From Bacteroidetes bacterium HGW-Bacteroidetes-4 (GTDB lineage: Bacteria > Bacteroidota > Bacteroidia > Bacteroidales > SZUA-534), in contig PHDD01000019.1 in NCBI GenBank assembly GCA_002840905.1, positions 1-64,000 on the forward strand: a DNA stretch of 64,000 nucleotides, written 5' to 3'. Below the pieces are notes generated by a model that was not told the DNA's origin, ran no database searches, and was given only the letters and a program-made list of their open reading frames with translations. Shown here piece by piece: positions 8,236 through 17,360 of the stretch. Every line of letters begins with the position of its first letter. Position 1 is the stretch's first letter. The translations under genes and the position numbers were made by a program.

Positions 8236-8270
8236 AACCTGCCGGATACTTCACTTTCGGCAGGTTTTTC
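8236..8270 (+). terminator. Rho-independent terminator
   Basis: CCTGCCG (8238-8244) pairs with CGGCAGG (8258-8264) across a 13-base loop, followed by TTTTTC. It ends the propeller gene transcript before the ffh promoter. Confidence 0.85.
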
Positions 8271-8317
8271 CTAATCCTTCCTCACATTAACTTCATATTT
8301 CAAAAGCCAAATTAGCC

Positions 8318-8349
8318 TTTGACGGATTAAGCTTTTTTATATACTTTTG
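8318..8349 (+). promoter_or_regulatory. Bacteroidota-type promoter of ffh
   Basis: TTTG at 8318-8321, 20 bases, then TACTTTTG at 8342-8349. This matches the -33 (TTTG) and -7 (TAnnTTTG) elements of the Bacteroidota primary sigma factor. The ffh ATG follows 30 bases later. Confidence 0.7.
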
Positions 8350-8379
8350 CACCACTAAAAATTTCAAGCAAAATAGATT

Positions 8380-9708
8380 ATGTTCGAAAATTTATCAGAC
8401 CGGTTAGAGCGTTCGTTTAAATTGTTAAAAGGGCAGGGAAAAATTACCGAAATCAATGTGGCCGAAACATTGAAAGATGTTCGTAAAGCTTTGCTCGATG
8501 CTGACGTTAACTTTAAAATAGCCAAAAGTTTCACCGATACCGTTAAAGAAAAGGCCTTGGGTCAGGATGTGCTTAATTCCCTTAAGCCCAATCAACTGAT
8601 GGTGAAAATTGTTCACGATGAACTGGCGCAATTAATGGGCGGTAAAGCTGTCGATATTAATCTGAAAGGAAATCCTACGGTTATTCTGATTGCCGGTTTG
8701 CAGGGTTCGGGTAAAACCACTTTTAGCGGTAAGCTGGCTCTGCGTTTGAAATCGAAAAACGGAAAAATGCCCTTGCTGATTGCCGGTGACGTATACCGTC
8801 CGGCGGCTATCGACCAGTTAAAAGTACTGGGCGAACAAATTGGCGTTGAGGTTTACACCGAAGAGGGCAGCAATGACCCGGTAGCTATTGCTAAAAACGG
8901 GATTAAGTTCGCCAAACAAAAAGGATACGATCTGGTAATTGTCGATACAGCCGGTCGTTTGGCAGTAGATGCGCAGATGATGAACGAGATAGAGGCCGTT
9001 AAAAAAGCCATCGATCCTCACGAGATATTGTTTGTGGTCGATTCCATGACCGGACAGGATGCCGTGAATACAGCCAGGGAATTTAACGATCGCCTGAATT
9101 TTGACGGTGTGGTGCTTACCAAACTCGACGGGGACACCCGGGGCGGAGCAGCTTTATCCATCCGTTCGGTGGTTGATAAACCCATAAAATTTGTGGGTAC
9201 CGGCGAAAAAATGGAAGCCCTCGATGTATTCCATCCCGAACGTATGGCCGACCGTATTCTGGGAATGGGCGATATTGTATCGCTGGTTGAGCGCGCCCAG
9301 GAACAATACGATGTTGAAGAAGCCCGCAAGCTGCAAAAGAAGATAGCTAAAAACACTTTTAGTTTCGACGATTTTCTTTCCCAGATTCAGCAAATCAAAA
9401 AAATGGGTAACCTGAAAGATTTGGCGGCCATGATTCCCGGTGTAGGAAAAGCATTAAAAAATATCGATATCGACGACGATGCTTTTAAAGGCATTGAAGC
9501 TATCATTCATTCCATGACCCCGGCCGAGCGTGACGAACCGGCCATTATTAACGGATCGCGCCGTAAGCGTATTGCCAGTGGCAGTGGAACCACCATTCAG
9601 GAAGTGAACCGTTTGATAAAACAGTTCGAAGAAACCCGCAAAATGATGAAAATGATGAGTGGAGGAGCCGGTAAAAACCTCGCTAAAATGATGGGTGGTA
9701 AAAGGTAG
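8380..9708 (+). CDS. ffh: Signal recognition particle GTPase Ffh (SRP54)
   Basis: 442 residues, full length. The protein subunit of SRP binds signal peptides of nascent membrane proteins and delivers them with FtsY to the translocon. The N domain covers about 1-90. The G domain holds the P-loop GLQGSGKTT (about 107-115), DTAGR and TKLDGD. The methionine-rich M domain (about 300-442) contains the RNA-binding SRRKRIASGSGT element and ends in repeated KMMKMM and KMMGGKR. The start at 8380 gives the canonical MFENLSDRLERSFKLLKG N-terminus. It has its own promoter after a terminator. Confidence 0.98.
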   Translation: MFENLSDRLERSFKLLKGQGKITEINVAETLKDVRKALLDADVNFKIAKSFTDTVKEKALGQDVLNSLKPNQLMVKIVHDELAQLMGGKAVDINLKGNPTVILIAGLQGSGKTTFSGKLALRLKSKNGKMPLLIAGDVYRPAAIDQLKVLGEQIGVEVYTEEGSNDPVAIAKNGIKFAKQKGYDLVIVDTAGRLAVDAQMMNEIEAVKKAIDPHEILFVVDSMTGQDAVNTAREFNDRLNFDGVVLTKLDGDTRGGAALSIRSVVDKPIKFVGTGEKMEALDVFHPERMADRILGMGDIVSLVERAQEQYDVEEARKLQKKIAKNTFSFDDFLSQIQQIKKMGNLKDLAAMIPGVGKALKNIDIDDDAFKGIEAIIHSMTPAERDEPAIINGSRRKRIASGSGTTIQEVNRLIKQFEETRKMMKMMSGGAGKNLAKMMGGKR

Positions 9709-9749
9709 CAGGAAACTTATTACAAGAATTGAAAATTCACACACGAATA

Positions 9750-9803
9750 ACTTTAGTCACTCCAGGTACTTTAGTCACTTTAAGTACTCCAGACATTCTA
9801 ATT
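9750..9803. repeat. 18-bp degenerate tandem repeat between ffh and folD
   Basis: Three contiguous 18-base units starting ACTTTAGTCACT or ACTCCAGACATT (9750-9767, 9768-9785, 9786-9803). The first two agree at 14 of 18 positions; the third is degenerate. They lie in the short gap before the folD start and resemble a slippage-generated spacer. Confidence 0.6.
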
Positions 9804-9813
9804 ACTTTTTATT

Positions 9814-10692
9814 ATGGAACTGATTGACGGAAAGAAAATAAATGCAGCCATGCGGCTCGAAATAGCTGAAGAAGTCAGGAAAATGGTGGCTGAAGGAAAA
9901 AAGCGGCCCAATCTGGCGGTAATTATGGTGGGCGACGATGGAGCCAGCGCCACCTATGTGGCCAGTAAAGTAAAAACCTGTCACGAGGTGGGTTTTGAAT
10001 CGACCGATTATCAGTATCCGGCAACAGCCACCGAAGCTGAGATTCTGGCAAAAATTGAAGACATCAATCAGAACCCCGAAATCGACGGATTAATTGTTCA
10101 GCTTCCGCTGCCCACGCACATTAGCGAAAGCAAAGTAATTGAAGCCATTGATCACCGTAAGGATGTGGATGGTTTTCATCCCATAAATACCGGGCGTATG
10201 GCTATGGGACTTCCGTCGTATTTACCCGCTACCCCTGCCGGAATTATTGAATTATTACGGCGCTACAATATCGAAACCGGAGGAAAAAATTGTGTGGTAT
10301 TGGGTCGAAGCAATATTGTTGGAACCCCCATCAGCTTGTTGATGTCGCGTAAAGCCAACCCGGGAAATGCTACCGTAACTATTTGTCACAGCCGCACCAA
10401 AAACCTGAAGGAAGTTTGCGCCAGTGCCGATATTCTGATAGTTGCCATCGGTCAGCCTGAATTTGTAACTGCCGATATGGTAAAACCCGGAGCGGTGGTT
10501 ATTGATGTGGGTATACACCGCATGCCATCAGCTGAAACCAAATCGGGCTTTAAACTCAAAGGCGATGTTAACTTCGATGAGGTAGCACCCAAATGTAGCT
10601 ATATTACACCGGTTCCCGGAGGCGTGGGACCAATGACCATTATCAGCCTGCTGCAAAATACCCTGCTGGCAGCACAACAAAAGATATATTAG
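9814..10692 (+). CDS. folD: Methylene-THF dehydrogenase / cyclohydrolase FolD
   Basis: 292 residues, the usual length. The bifunctional cytosolic enzyme interconverts 5,10-methylene-THF and 10-formyl-THF using NADP+. The N-terminal catalytic domain has [11 protein letters not shown] with the essential Lys, and the [12 protein letters not shown] motif. The Rossmann domain has [17 protein letters not shown], and the C-terminus carries the signature [12 protein letters not shown]. It follows ffh by 105 bases, with the 18-bp repeats between, and may be co-transcribed. Confidence 0.97.
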   Translation: MELIDGKKINAAMRLEIAEEVRKMVAEGKKRPNLAVIMVGDDGASATYVASKVKTCHEVGFESTDYQYPATATEAEILAKIEDINQNPEIDGLIVQLPLPTHISESKVIEAIDHRKDVDGFHPINTGRMAMGLPSYLPATPAGIIELLRRYNIETGGKNCVVLGRSNIVGTPISLLMSRKANPGNATVTICHSRTKNLKEVCASADILIVAIGQPEFVTADMVKPGAVVIDVGIHRMPSAETKSGFKLKGDVNFDEVAPKCSYITPVPGGVGPMTIISLLQNTLLAAQQKIY

Positions 10693-10771
10693 TGTTTTTG
10701 AAGATACATATTGGCCTATCGCCCCAGGCTTTTATTTTGCTCAATAACTCCCGATTAGCGGTAAAAATCCT

Positions 10772-10779
10772 TATTTTTG
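10772..10779 (+). promoter_or_regulatory. -7 promoter element upstream of the GH31 gene
   Basis: TATTTTTG fits TAnnTTTG, 45 bases before the start codon at 10825. No convincing TTTG partner is seen about 20 bases upstream. Confidence 0.4.
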
Positions 10780-10824
10780 GATCCCACAAATTACCTTACG
10801 TTTTAATTCCATAAATTCAGCAAG

Positions 10825-13233
10825 ATGCAAAGCTACTTTATTAAAATTCAATGGTTAATACTCGGTCTGTTGTTGTGCTTTCAAGCCGCGGCACAAAACC
10901 AAAACCGGAGTTTTACCGGCTATAAACAAAACCTGGGAACAATTGAAATACAGGTTTCTGATGGAAACTATGTGATAACTCCCTTTACCAAGAAAATATT
11001 TCATGTGGCTTTTTATCCCCAACAGGAAAAAGTGAAGAATTATAGCTATGCACTTGCAGCAACTCCTGAAAAGGTGCATTTTATTATTAAAGACAAAGAA
11101 AATACGCTGATGATTGAATCGTCAGGAATAAAGGTGAAGGTTACCAAAGAACCCTTTAATCTGTCGTTTTATCATTTCAGCGATTTGTTAATTAGCGAGA
11201 ACAATGGTTATCAGTGGAGCGATTCAAGTCAGCAGGTAAGTTTTGGGCTTACTCCTGATGAGATTTTGTACGGAGGGGGAGCCCGTGTTATGGGTATGAA
11301 CCGGCGGGGAAACAGGCTCCAACTATACAATCGGGCGCATTACGGTTACGAAACGCATTCGGAGCTGATGAACTATACTTTACCTGTAGTCCTATCGTCA
11401 GGAAAATATGCCTTGCTTTTTGATAATGCTTCAGCCGGATACCTCGATCTGGATAGCAAAAACAACAATACCCTTACCTACGAAACGGAAAGCGGTACCT
11501 TGAATTATTATGTAATTGCAGCAAACAATTGGTACGAGCTGGTTGATAATTATACCTGGCTTACCGGGCGCCAACCCATGCCGGCCCGCTGGACTTTGGG
11601 AAATTTCAGCAGCCGCTTTGGTTACCATTCACAAAATGAGGTGTTGTCTACGGTGGATAAATTCTTTGAAGCATCGATACCCGTTGAAGCGGTTATTATT
11701 GATATTTACTGGTTTGGAAAAGAAATTATGGGAACCATGGGCAATCTGAACTGGTATCGCGACAGTTTTCCTGATCCCGACCAAATGATTGCTACATTGA
11801 ATAAAAAAGGGGTGAAACCCATTCTGGTAACCGAACCATTTATATTAACCACATCGGACCGATGGGGCGAGGCCGTAAATAACGATATCCTGGCCAAAGA
11901 CAGTCTGGGAAATCCGTTTACCTATGATTTTTACTTTGGAAATACGGGGTTAATCGATGTGTTTAAACCCGAAGCCCGAGAGTGGTTCTGGAATATTTAT
12001 AAAGACTTTACTGCCCAGGGAATTGGTGGCTGGTGGGGCGATTTGGGTGAGCCCGAAGTGCACCCGAAAGATTTGTTGCATGTGAATGGTTCAGCCAACG
12101 AGGTACACAATGCCTATGGACACGAATGGGCTAAAATTATTTTCGATGGATACCGCAGCAATTTTCCCGAAGTACGTCCTTTTATTTTGATGCGTGCCGG
12201 TTTTGCCGGTTCACAGCGATACGGAATGATTCCCTGGACCGGTGATGTAAACCGGAGTTGGGGTGGATTGGGTCCCCAGCCTGAAATATCGCTACAAATG
12301 GGAATGCAAGGGATTGCTTATATGCATTCTGATTTGGGCGGATTTGCCGGCGGTGAGGAGATTGATGATGAATTATACACGCGTTGGTTGCAATACGGAG
12401 TTTTTCAACCCATATACCGGCCGCATGCACAGGAGCATATTCCGGCCGAACCGGTATTTCAAAAACCAGCTACCAAAGCCCTGGCTAAAGAAGCCATTGC
12501 TCTGCGGTACAAATTGCTGCCCTACATTTATTCCATGGCTTTTGAAAACAGCCAGAGCGGAAAACCGTTGATGATTCCTCTATTTTTTAACGAAGATAAA
12601 AATCACGACTTGTTGACTTACGATCAGGCATATATGTTCGGCGATGCTTTTCTGGTTTCTCCGGTTAAAATAAAAGGAGCAAAAAATCAGAAAGTATATC
12701 TGCCCAAAGGCAGCCAATGGGTCGATTTTAATACAGCCCTTGCCTACGAAGGCGGACAGGAAATAGAAGTAACACTGGCTGAAAAGTACATTCCCGTTTT
12801 TGTAAAAGGAGGATCTTTTGTGCCTATGCATGCGCAAGCAAAGCAAACTCAGTATTACAGTCTCGATGCCTTTGAGGTGCATTATTATTTTGATGCGCAG
12901 CAAACCAGCAGCCAGTACCGGCTTTATAACGACGATGGCTCCACTTTCGATGCCTTTGGAAAAGGATTGTATGAATTTATTTACATGCAGGCATCTACCA
13001 CCGATAAAGAACTGGTTTTAAACTTTAGCCGCGAGAATGGCCGGAATTTTACCGGCATCCGCCAAAGCGAAATAAGTTTAGTTATCCATAATCTGGACCG
13101 AAAGCCTAAAAAGATAAGTGTGAACGGGGCAAAAATTAAAGGGTCGGAATTTACCTACGACGAAAATCAACGTTCGGTGGTTTTGAAAATGGCTTTGCGA
13201 AATACCGAAAAAGAAGTGCGTATCAGTTATTAA
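10825..13233 (+). CDS. Secreted GH31 alpha-glucosidase/xylosidase-type hydrolase
   Basis: 802 residues with a Sec signal peptide (cleavage near residue 23, after AAA). Domains: N-terminal beta-sandwich (about 30-250), catalytic (beta/alpha)8 barrel (about 255-570) and C-terminal beta domains including a DUF5110-like part (about 640-800). GH31 are retaining enzymes. The nucleophile is expected at Asp406 in GGWWGDLGEPE and the acid/base at Asp474 in IPWTGDVNRSW. GMQGIAYMHSDLGGFAGG is the conserved sugar-binding loop. Likely substrates are alpha-glucans or alpha-xylosides; specificity cannot be read from sequence. It is not flanked by susC/susD, but a GH97 alpha-glucosidase lies 2 kb downstream on the other strand. 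Confidence 0.93.
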   Translation: MQSYFIKIQWLILGLLLCFQAAAQNQNRSFTGYKQNLGTIEIQVSDGNYVITPFTKKIFHVAFYPQQEKVKNYSYALAATPEKVHFIIKDKENTLMIESSGIKVKVTKEPFNLSFYHFSDLLISENNGYQWSDSSQQVSFGLTPDEILYGGGARVMGMNRRGNRLQLYNRAHYGYETHSELMNYTLPVVLSSGKYALLFDNASAGYLDLDSKNNNTLTYETESGTLNYYVIAANNWYELVDNYTWLTGRQPMPARWTLGNFSSRFGYHSQNEVLSTVDKFFEASIPVEAVIIDIYWFGKEIMGTMGNLNWYRDSFPDPDQMIATLNKKGVKPILVTEPFILTTSDRWGEAVNNDILAKDSLGNPFTYDFYFGNTGLIDVFKPEAREWFWNIYKDFTAQGIGGWWGDLGEPEVHPKDLLHVNGSANEVHNAYGHEWAKIIFDGYRSNFPEVRPFILMRAGFAGSQRYGMIPWTGDVNRSWGGLGPQPEISLQMGMQGIAYMHSDLGGFAGGEEIDDELYTRWLQYGVFQPIYRPHAQEHIPAEPVFQKPATKALAKEAIALRYKLLPYIYSMAFENSQSGKPLMIPLFFNEDKNHDLLTYDQAYMFGDAFLVSPVKIKGAKNQKVYLPKGSQWVDFNTALAYEGGQEIEVTLAEKYIPVFVKGGSFVPMHAQAKQTQYYSLDAFEVHYYFDAQQTSSQYRLYNDDGSTFDAFGKGLYEFIYMQASTTDKELVLNFSRENGRNFTGIRQSEISLVIHNLDRKPKKISVNGAKIKGSEFTYDENQRSVVLKMALRNTEKEVRISY

Positions 13234-13338
13234 GCTTACGGAATTTGTAGAATTATATGTAATCAGGACCTTGTTTGTAAAGGGCTGCAGATTGAATTTT
13301 ACAATGACTTTGGTCTGGTGGTTAATAATTGGTTCAGC

Positions 13339-13371
13339 TTTGCTGCATTTTGCTACAATTTTATACCTTTG
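13339..13371 (+). promoter_or_regulatory. Bacteroidota-type promoter
   Basis: TTTG at 13339-13342 and TACCTTTG at 13364-13371 with 21 bases between, 21 bases before the ATG at 13393. It supports 13393 rather than the in-frame ATG at 13318 as the true start. Confidence 0.65.
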
Positions 13372-13392
13372 GTAATTCGAAAAAAAACAGAC

Positions 13393-13863
13393 ATGCAGCC
13401 ACAAACTCCAAAAGAAGCGTTAAAACAGATTCAGAAAGGATATTGGTTATTGGTGTTATTTCCGGTGGCTTTGTTAACCTTCTCGTATTTTTATATAGTA
13501 TTTAGCGAATCGGATGCAACATACAGCGACAGATCGTACACTTTGTTTCTGGTACTTTTGGGTGCCTGTATGCTGGTGGTTCCCGGGATGTTCTGGTTGA
13601 GCAAATCGCGCATCAAAAATATCCATAAGGGAACACCATTGATTAATAAATTAACCGCTTATCGCGATTTTATTCTCTGGACTTATTTTGGTTTTGAATT
13701 TTGTATGGTTTTTAGTGCCATATATTATTTGTTAACAGCGAACGATTATATTTTTATTCTTTCGGCTACCCTTTTGGGATTATTTATAACCTTTAGACCA
13801 ACCAAGGAACGAGTAGCCAACGATTTGGAACTTACCCAAAAAGAGCGTTTTGAGATGGAATAA
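13393..13863 (+). CDS. Small four-helix membrane protein (paralogue at 56495)
   Basis: 156 residues from ATG 13393. The upstream in-frame ATG at 13318 lies before the promoter. Four hydrophobic segments (about 19-37, 50-70, 97-115, 118-135) are followed by a cytosolic tail RPTKERVANDLELTQKERFEME. The protein at 56495-56992 has the same plan and a matching tail (RPTREKIALDLELNPSDKMKLE), so the two are paralogues of one uncharacterised inner-membrane family. Function unknown. Confidence 0.75.
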   Translation: MQPQTPKEALKQIQKGYWLLVLFPVALLTFSYFYIVFSESDATYSDRSYTLFLVLLGACMLVVPGMFWLSKSRIKNIHKGTPLINKLTAYRDFILWTYFGFEFCMVFSAIYYLLTANDYIFILSATLLGLFITFRPTKERVANDLELTQKERFEME

Positions 13864-13971
13864 ACAAATTAACGTCTCAACTTTTTATACTTCACCAATA
13901 ATTAAATAAAGTTACCCTATACTTTTGAAAAAAAATTGTGAATTACAGTGTCAGCGAAAGCTTTTACCCTG

Positions 13972-13979
13972 TATATTTG
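13972..13979 (+). promoter_or_regulatory. -7 promoter element upstream of the DUF486 gene
   Basis: TATATTTG, a perfect TAnnTTTG, 48 bases before the start codon at 14028. Confidence 0.5.
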
Positions 13980-14027
13980 CGCTCATTATTAACTGCTTTT
14001 TTAATAAAAAATTAGCTTAATACATCG

Positions 14028-14396
14028 ATGAAAATCATTGCAACCCTGGGGTTACTGACCCTGAGTAATGTGTTTATGACCTTTGCCTGGTATGGGCATC
14101 TTAAGTTTAAAGAAATGAAATGGTTTGCAGCGCTGCCTTTGGTAGCCGTAATACTAATAAGTTGGGGAATAGCCTTGTTTGAATATTTTTTTCAGGTTCC
14201 GGCCAACCGGATAGGTTTTCGTGAAAACGGTGGCCCATTTTCACTGGTTGAGTTAAAAGTGATTCAGGAAGTAATTACTCTGGTTGTTTTTACCCTCTTT
14301 TCCCTGGTGTTTTTTAAGACAGAAACATTCCGAATGAATCACCTTATTGGTTTCATCTTTTTAATTCTGGCCGTATATTTTATTTTTAAGAAGTAA
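14028..14396 (+). CDS. DUF486 (DMT-like) membrane protein
   Basis: 122 residues with four membrane helices (about 2-20, 31-50, 76-98, 102-120). The motif ALFEYFFQVPANRIG is diagnostic of the DUF486 family, which is related to half-size drug/metabolite transporter proteins. Such proteins probably dimerise in the inner membrane; no substrate is established. It converges on the lipoprotein gene that follows on the minus strand. Confidence 0.88.
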   Translation: MKIIATLGLLTLSNVFMTFAWYGHLKFKEMKWFAALPLVAVILISWGIALFEYFFQVPANRIGFRENGGPFSLVELKVIQEVITLVVFTLFSLVFFKTETFRMNHLIGFIFLILAVYFIFKK

Positions 14397-14464
14397 ACCT
14401 ATTGAGCTGTTTGAAACAACATGGAATACCTGTTTTAATGGGTATCATTTGTTGTTTTTTTTTA

Positions 14465-14896
14465 TTATTTCAGATGCGTAGAATGGTAGAATTTTATGGT
14501 CCAGTTACCTTCTTCTTTAACAAAGGTGCTACTCTCGATAAAATTCAGGTGAATGGTAGTGTCGGGATACACAAAAGTACCATGATTGATGAACTGGGCA
14601 TGAGCCGTATTGTTATCGACAATGATGTTTAATTTGTCGATTTTATAGGTGATTTTTACATCCTGAAAACCTTCCAGTGCGCTGAAAAACTCTTTGGTAT
14701 TCCAGACTGAACCATTTTCATAAATAATAAAATCGTCGTTGGTAAGCCTTTCCATTTCTTCATAATTGAATTCTTGTACAGCAGTAACAAATTGGTGTAA
14801 AAGTTCATCAATTAATTTATGGTTTTCTTTTTGTTCCATTTTTTGGCTACAGGCCCAAAAGCCTGTTAATACGAGTAGGAATAGAATTTTTTTCAT
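14465..14896 (-). CDS. NTF2-fold (SnoaL/DUF4440-like) lipoprotein
   Basis: 143 residues. A lipoprotein signal peptide ends at Cys16 (LTGFWAC-S). The mature part is a single cone-shaped NTF2-like domain: ELLHQFVTAVQEFNYEEMERLTNDDFIIYENG is the helical and first-strand part and WNTKEFFSALEGF follows. The C-terminal strands end in EGNWTIKFYHSTHL, the usual last strand of DUF4440/SnoaL proteins. No catalytic residue can be assigned; function unknown. It lies downstream of the GH97 gene's terminator, so it is probably a separate unit. Confidence 0.78.
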   Translation of the reverse strand: MKKILFLLVLTGFWACSQKMEQKENHKLIDELLHQFVTAVQEFNYEEMERLTNDDFIIYENGSVWNTKEFFSALEGFQDVKITYKIDKLNIIVDNNTAHAQFINHGTFVYPDTTIHLNFIESSTFVKEEGNWTIKFYHSTHLK

Positions 14897-14977
14897 AGCT
14901 CTGAGAGTTTTAGTTAGTTCGTTTTGCGCCTCAAAAAGATACGAAAAAATTTACAAAGGATTGTACTTATAAAAGCG

Positions 14978-15032
14978 TAAAATAAAAAAGGTTGCCAATT
15001 TTCTGGTATCAAATCAGTTGAAATTGGCAACC
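14978..15032 (-). terminator. Terminator of the GH97 gene
   Basis: A perfect 12-bp stem, GGTTGCCAATTT (14990-15001) with AAATTGGCAACC (15021-15032). On the minus strand it is followed by CTTTTTTATTTTAC. It separates the GH97 gene from the lipoprotein gene. Confidence 0.88.
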
Positions 15033-15054
15033 ATTATTTATGTATTCAATTAAT

Positions 15055-17172
15055 TTATAGAGCAATAAGGCTTATTGCAAAACCTCCTCCCGGTGCCAGG
15101 GTTATGGGCAAGCTACTTTTACTGTCGATGGTTAATGTTTCAATTTTATAAGCTTGTGGATTGGTATCCCAATGGGCATCTTCAGCATCTTTATAGAGAG
15201 TAGCCGTATAGGTTTTTCCTTCCGGAAGAAAATCGAATTTCAATTCCAACGAGCGCTCATTTTCATCGGTAATACCGCCTACAAACCAGTTTTCGCTGTT
15301 ACGTTCCTGCCTTGCAATACAAACAAAATCGCCAACTTCGCCATTCAATACTCTGGTTTGTTCCCAGTTAACGGCTACATCTTCAATAAATTTAAATGCC
15401 GGATGACCCTGGTAATATTCAATTAAATCGGCGGCCATTTGAATTGGGCTATTGATTACCACATATAATGCCAGCTGGTGACACAGGGTGGTATTTACCT
15501 GATTGTCTTTTTTGTACGGATCGAGTTTAAGGTTAAAAATTCCCGGTGTAAAATCGATGGGTCCAGCCAACATACGGGTAAAAGCAACAATGGGTAAGTG
15601 TTCCGGAGGATTTCCACCATCGGAAGCCCAGGCGTTGAATTCCTGTCCACGCAATCCTTCGCGTGCAATAGCGTTGGGATAGGTTCTGCGTTTACCGGTT
15701 GCTTTTATGGGCTCATGAGCATTTATGGCCACTTTGTATTTGGCACCGGTTTCCAGTACCTGGTGGTAATGGTTAACCATATACTGGCCGTGATGGTATT
15801 CGCCTTTGGGCAGAATTTTTCCGACATATCCGGTCTTAACCGAATGTATTCCAAGACTTTCCATCAGGCGAAAAGCTGTATCTAATTGGTTGGTGTAAGT
15901 TTGTGTAGCTGCTGAAGTTTCGTGATGCATAATCAGCTCCACACCTTTTTCTTTGCCGTAACGAACTACTTCTTTTAAATCGTAATCGGGATAAGGAGTT
16001 ACAAAATCGAACACGCCTTCGCGATCTTCAAAACCTATCCAATTTTCCCAACCGGTATTCCAGCCTTCGACCAGAAGTCCGCCAATATTGTGTGCAGCTG
16101 CAAAATCAATCAGTTTCTTTGCATAAGCAGTAGTTGATCCATGCCGTCCGTGTGGTTTTTTACCTGAAGCGCTGTTCATGTCCTGTGTGGCACCATAATC
16201 CCAGGTTTTAGTTCCCAGATGCATGTCCCACCAAATTCCCACATATTTCATGGGTTTAAACCACGACACATCGCCAATTTTATTGGGTTCATTCAGGTTT
16301 ACAATTAAATCCGATTCAATCAATCCACCTGCGTTTTCGCTAATTTGAATGGTACGCCAGGGAGTGACAAACGGAGTTTTACAGACTACTTTGTAGTTAT
16401 GATTTTCAGAACCAACCAGACAACTCTTCAACGTCAAATTTACCGTATCGACCAATAAGGTCATGTCGGCGTAGTTGGTCAGATTGGCTTCGTGAAAGCT
16501 TAGGTGTAAACCATTAGCTCCAACTAGTGTTACCGGCGTATTGACTGCATTGTTGGGGATGTGGGTTTGCGCCAAATCGTTATGACTGCGGTATTGTACA
16601 GCATTAATTTTTGAAAGAGGTGTTGTTCGGTACAAATGTTCGTAAATGTCCCAGTCGCCAGGTATCCAAAAGGTTTTATAATCGGCAGTAAGATTGAACT
16701 CCGTGTTTTCTTCCATAATATACATGGTGTCCAAAGCTTCCTGTTCGGGAAATTCATACCGGAATCCTAATCCATCGTTATAAACCTTAAAAATAAGGTT
16801 CAATTTACGATAGGGTTTATTGGTTTCTTCGAGACCTATTTTTAAGCTGTTGTAGTGGTTTAATACTTGTCGTTTTTCGCCCCAGGGCATTTCCCAATTC
16901 TCGTTAATACTTAATTGTTCAATGGTTTTAATGGACCAGTTTTCAGCTATAGCCGGCTGGTTTTCAAAACTGAATCCCAGAGTTGATGGTTTTATTACTA
17001 GTTTTCCATCAAAAGTAACGTTGTAAGCGGGTTGTCCCTTAGCATCCAGATTGAACTGAAGGGTAATTTTCCCGTCGGGCGAACTGACTTGCTGTTCGTT
17101 GTTTTGGGTTGTGCAACTGCTTAATGTAATAAGCGCCATAACAAAAACCCATACTGATTTTGCTTTGTTCAT
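15055..17172 (-). CDS. GH97 alpha-glucosidase, SusB type (lipoprotein)
   Basis: 705 residues. The signal peptide has a lipobox ending at Cys20 (ITLSSC-TT), so it is probably anchored in the envelope. An N-terminal beta-sandwich (about 30-270) precedes a (beta/alpha)8 barrel with a C-terminal beta domain. Three glutamates match the inverting SusB catalytic set with a constant offset of 21: Glu418 in MHHETS, Glu487 in INAHEP and Glu511 in RGQEF (439, 508 and 532 in SusB). It should therefore be an inverting alpha-glucosidase rather than a retaining alpha-galactosidase of the same family. No susC/susD lies nearby. It is divergent from an OhrR-like regulator across 190 bases. Confidence 0.95.
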   Translation of the reverse strand: MNKAKSVWVFVMALITLSSCTTQNNEQQVSSPDGKITLQFNLDAKGQPAYNVTFDGKLVIKPSTLGFSFENQPAIAENWSIKTIEQLSINENWEMPWGEKRQVLNHYNSLKIGLEETNKPYRKLNLIFKVYNDGLGFRYEFPEQEALDTMYIMEENTEFNLTADYKTFWIPGDWDIYEHLYRTTPLSKINAVQYRSHNDLAQTHIPNNAVNTPVTLVGANGLHLSFHEANLTNYADMTLLVDTVNLTLKSCLVGSENHNYKVVCKTPFVTPWRTIQISENAGGLIESDLIVNLNEPNKIGDVSWFKPMKYVGIWWDMHLGTKTWDYGATQDMNSASGKKPHGRHGSTTAYAKKLIDFAAAHNIGGLLVEGWNTGWENWIGFEDREGVFDFVTPYPDYDLKEVVRYGKEKGVELIMHHETSAATQTYTNQLDTAFRLMESLGIHSVKTGYVGKILPKGEYHHGQYMVNHYHQVLETGAKYKVAINAHEPIKATGKRRTYPNAIAREGLRGQEFNAWASDGGNPPEHLPIVAFTRMLAGPIDFTPGIFNLKLDPYKKDNQVNTTLCHQLALYVVINSPIQMAADLIEYYQGHPAFKFIEDVAVNWEQTRVLNGEVGDFVCIARQERNSENWFVGGITDENERSLELKFDFLPEGKTYTATLYKDAEDAHWDTNPQAYKIETLTIDSKSSLPITLAPGGGFAISLIAL

Positions 17173-17211
17173 ATACTGATTTTTTGAGTTTCTAAATTGC
17201 CTTTAGTGGCC

Positions 17212-17228
17212 AGTTAAAAAAGTTAACT
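17212..17228. promoter_or_regulatory. Inverted repeat in the GH97/OhrR-like divergent region
   Basis: AGTTAA (17212-17217) and TTAACT (17223-17228), a perfect 6-bp dyad with a 5-base centre. MarR-family regulators commonly bind such sites near their own promoters; assignment to the adjacent regulator is inference. Confidence 0.35.
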
Positions 17229-17360
17229 CATGCATTCTACCGGGGGATTACAAATTTAGTCAGATTTAGTTTTATTACGAATATTTTATGGATTAAGAAG
17301 TGAAGTTGTTTCATTTTTTACTTTATGTTTGCCTTATCAAACGATGAAAAGGATAGTAAC

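Noticed and set aside
10825-17172. Classical polysaccharide utilisation locus
   Set aside because: No SusC, SusD or Sus-type regulator is present near the two glycosidases.
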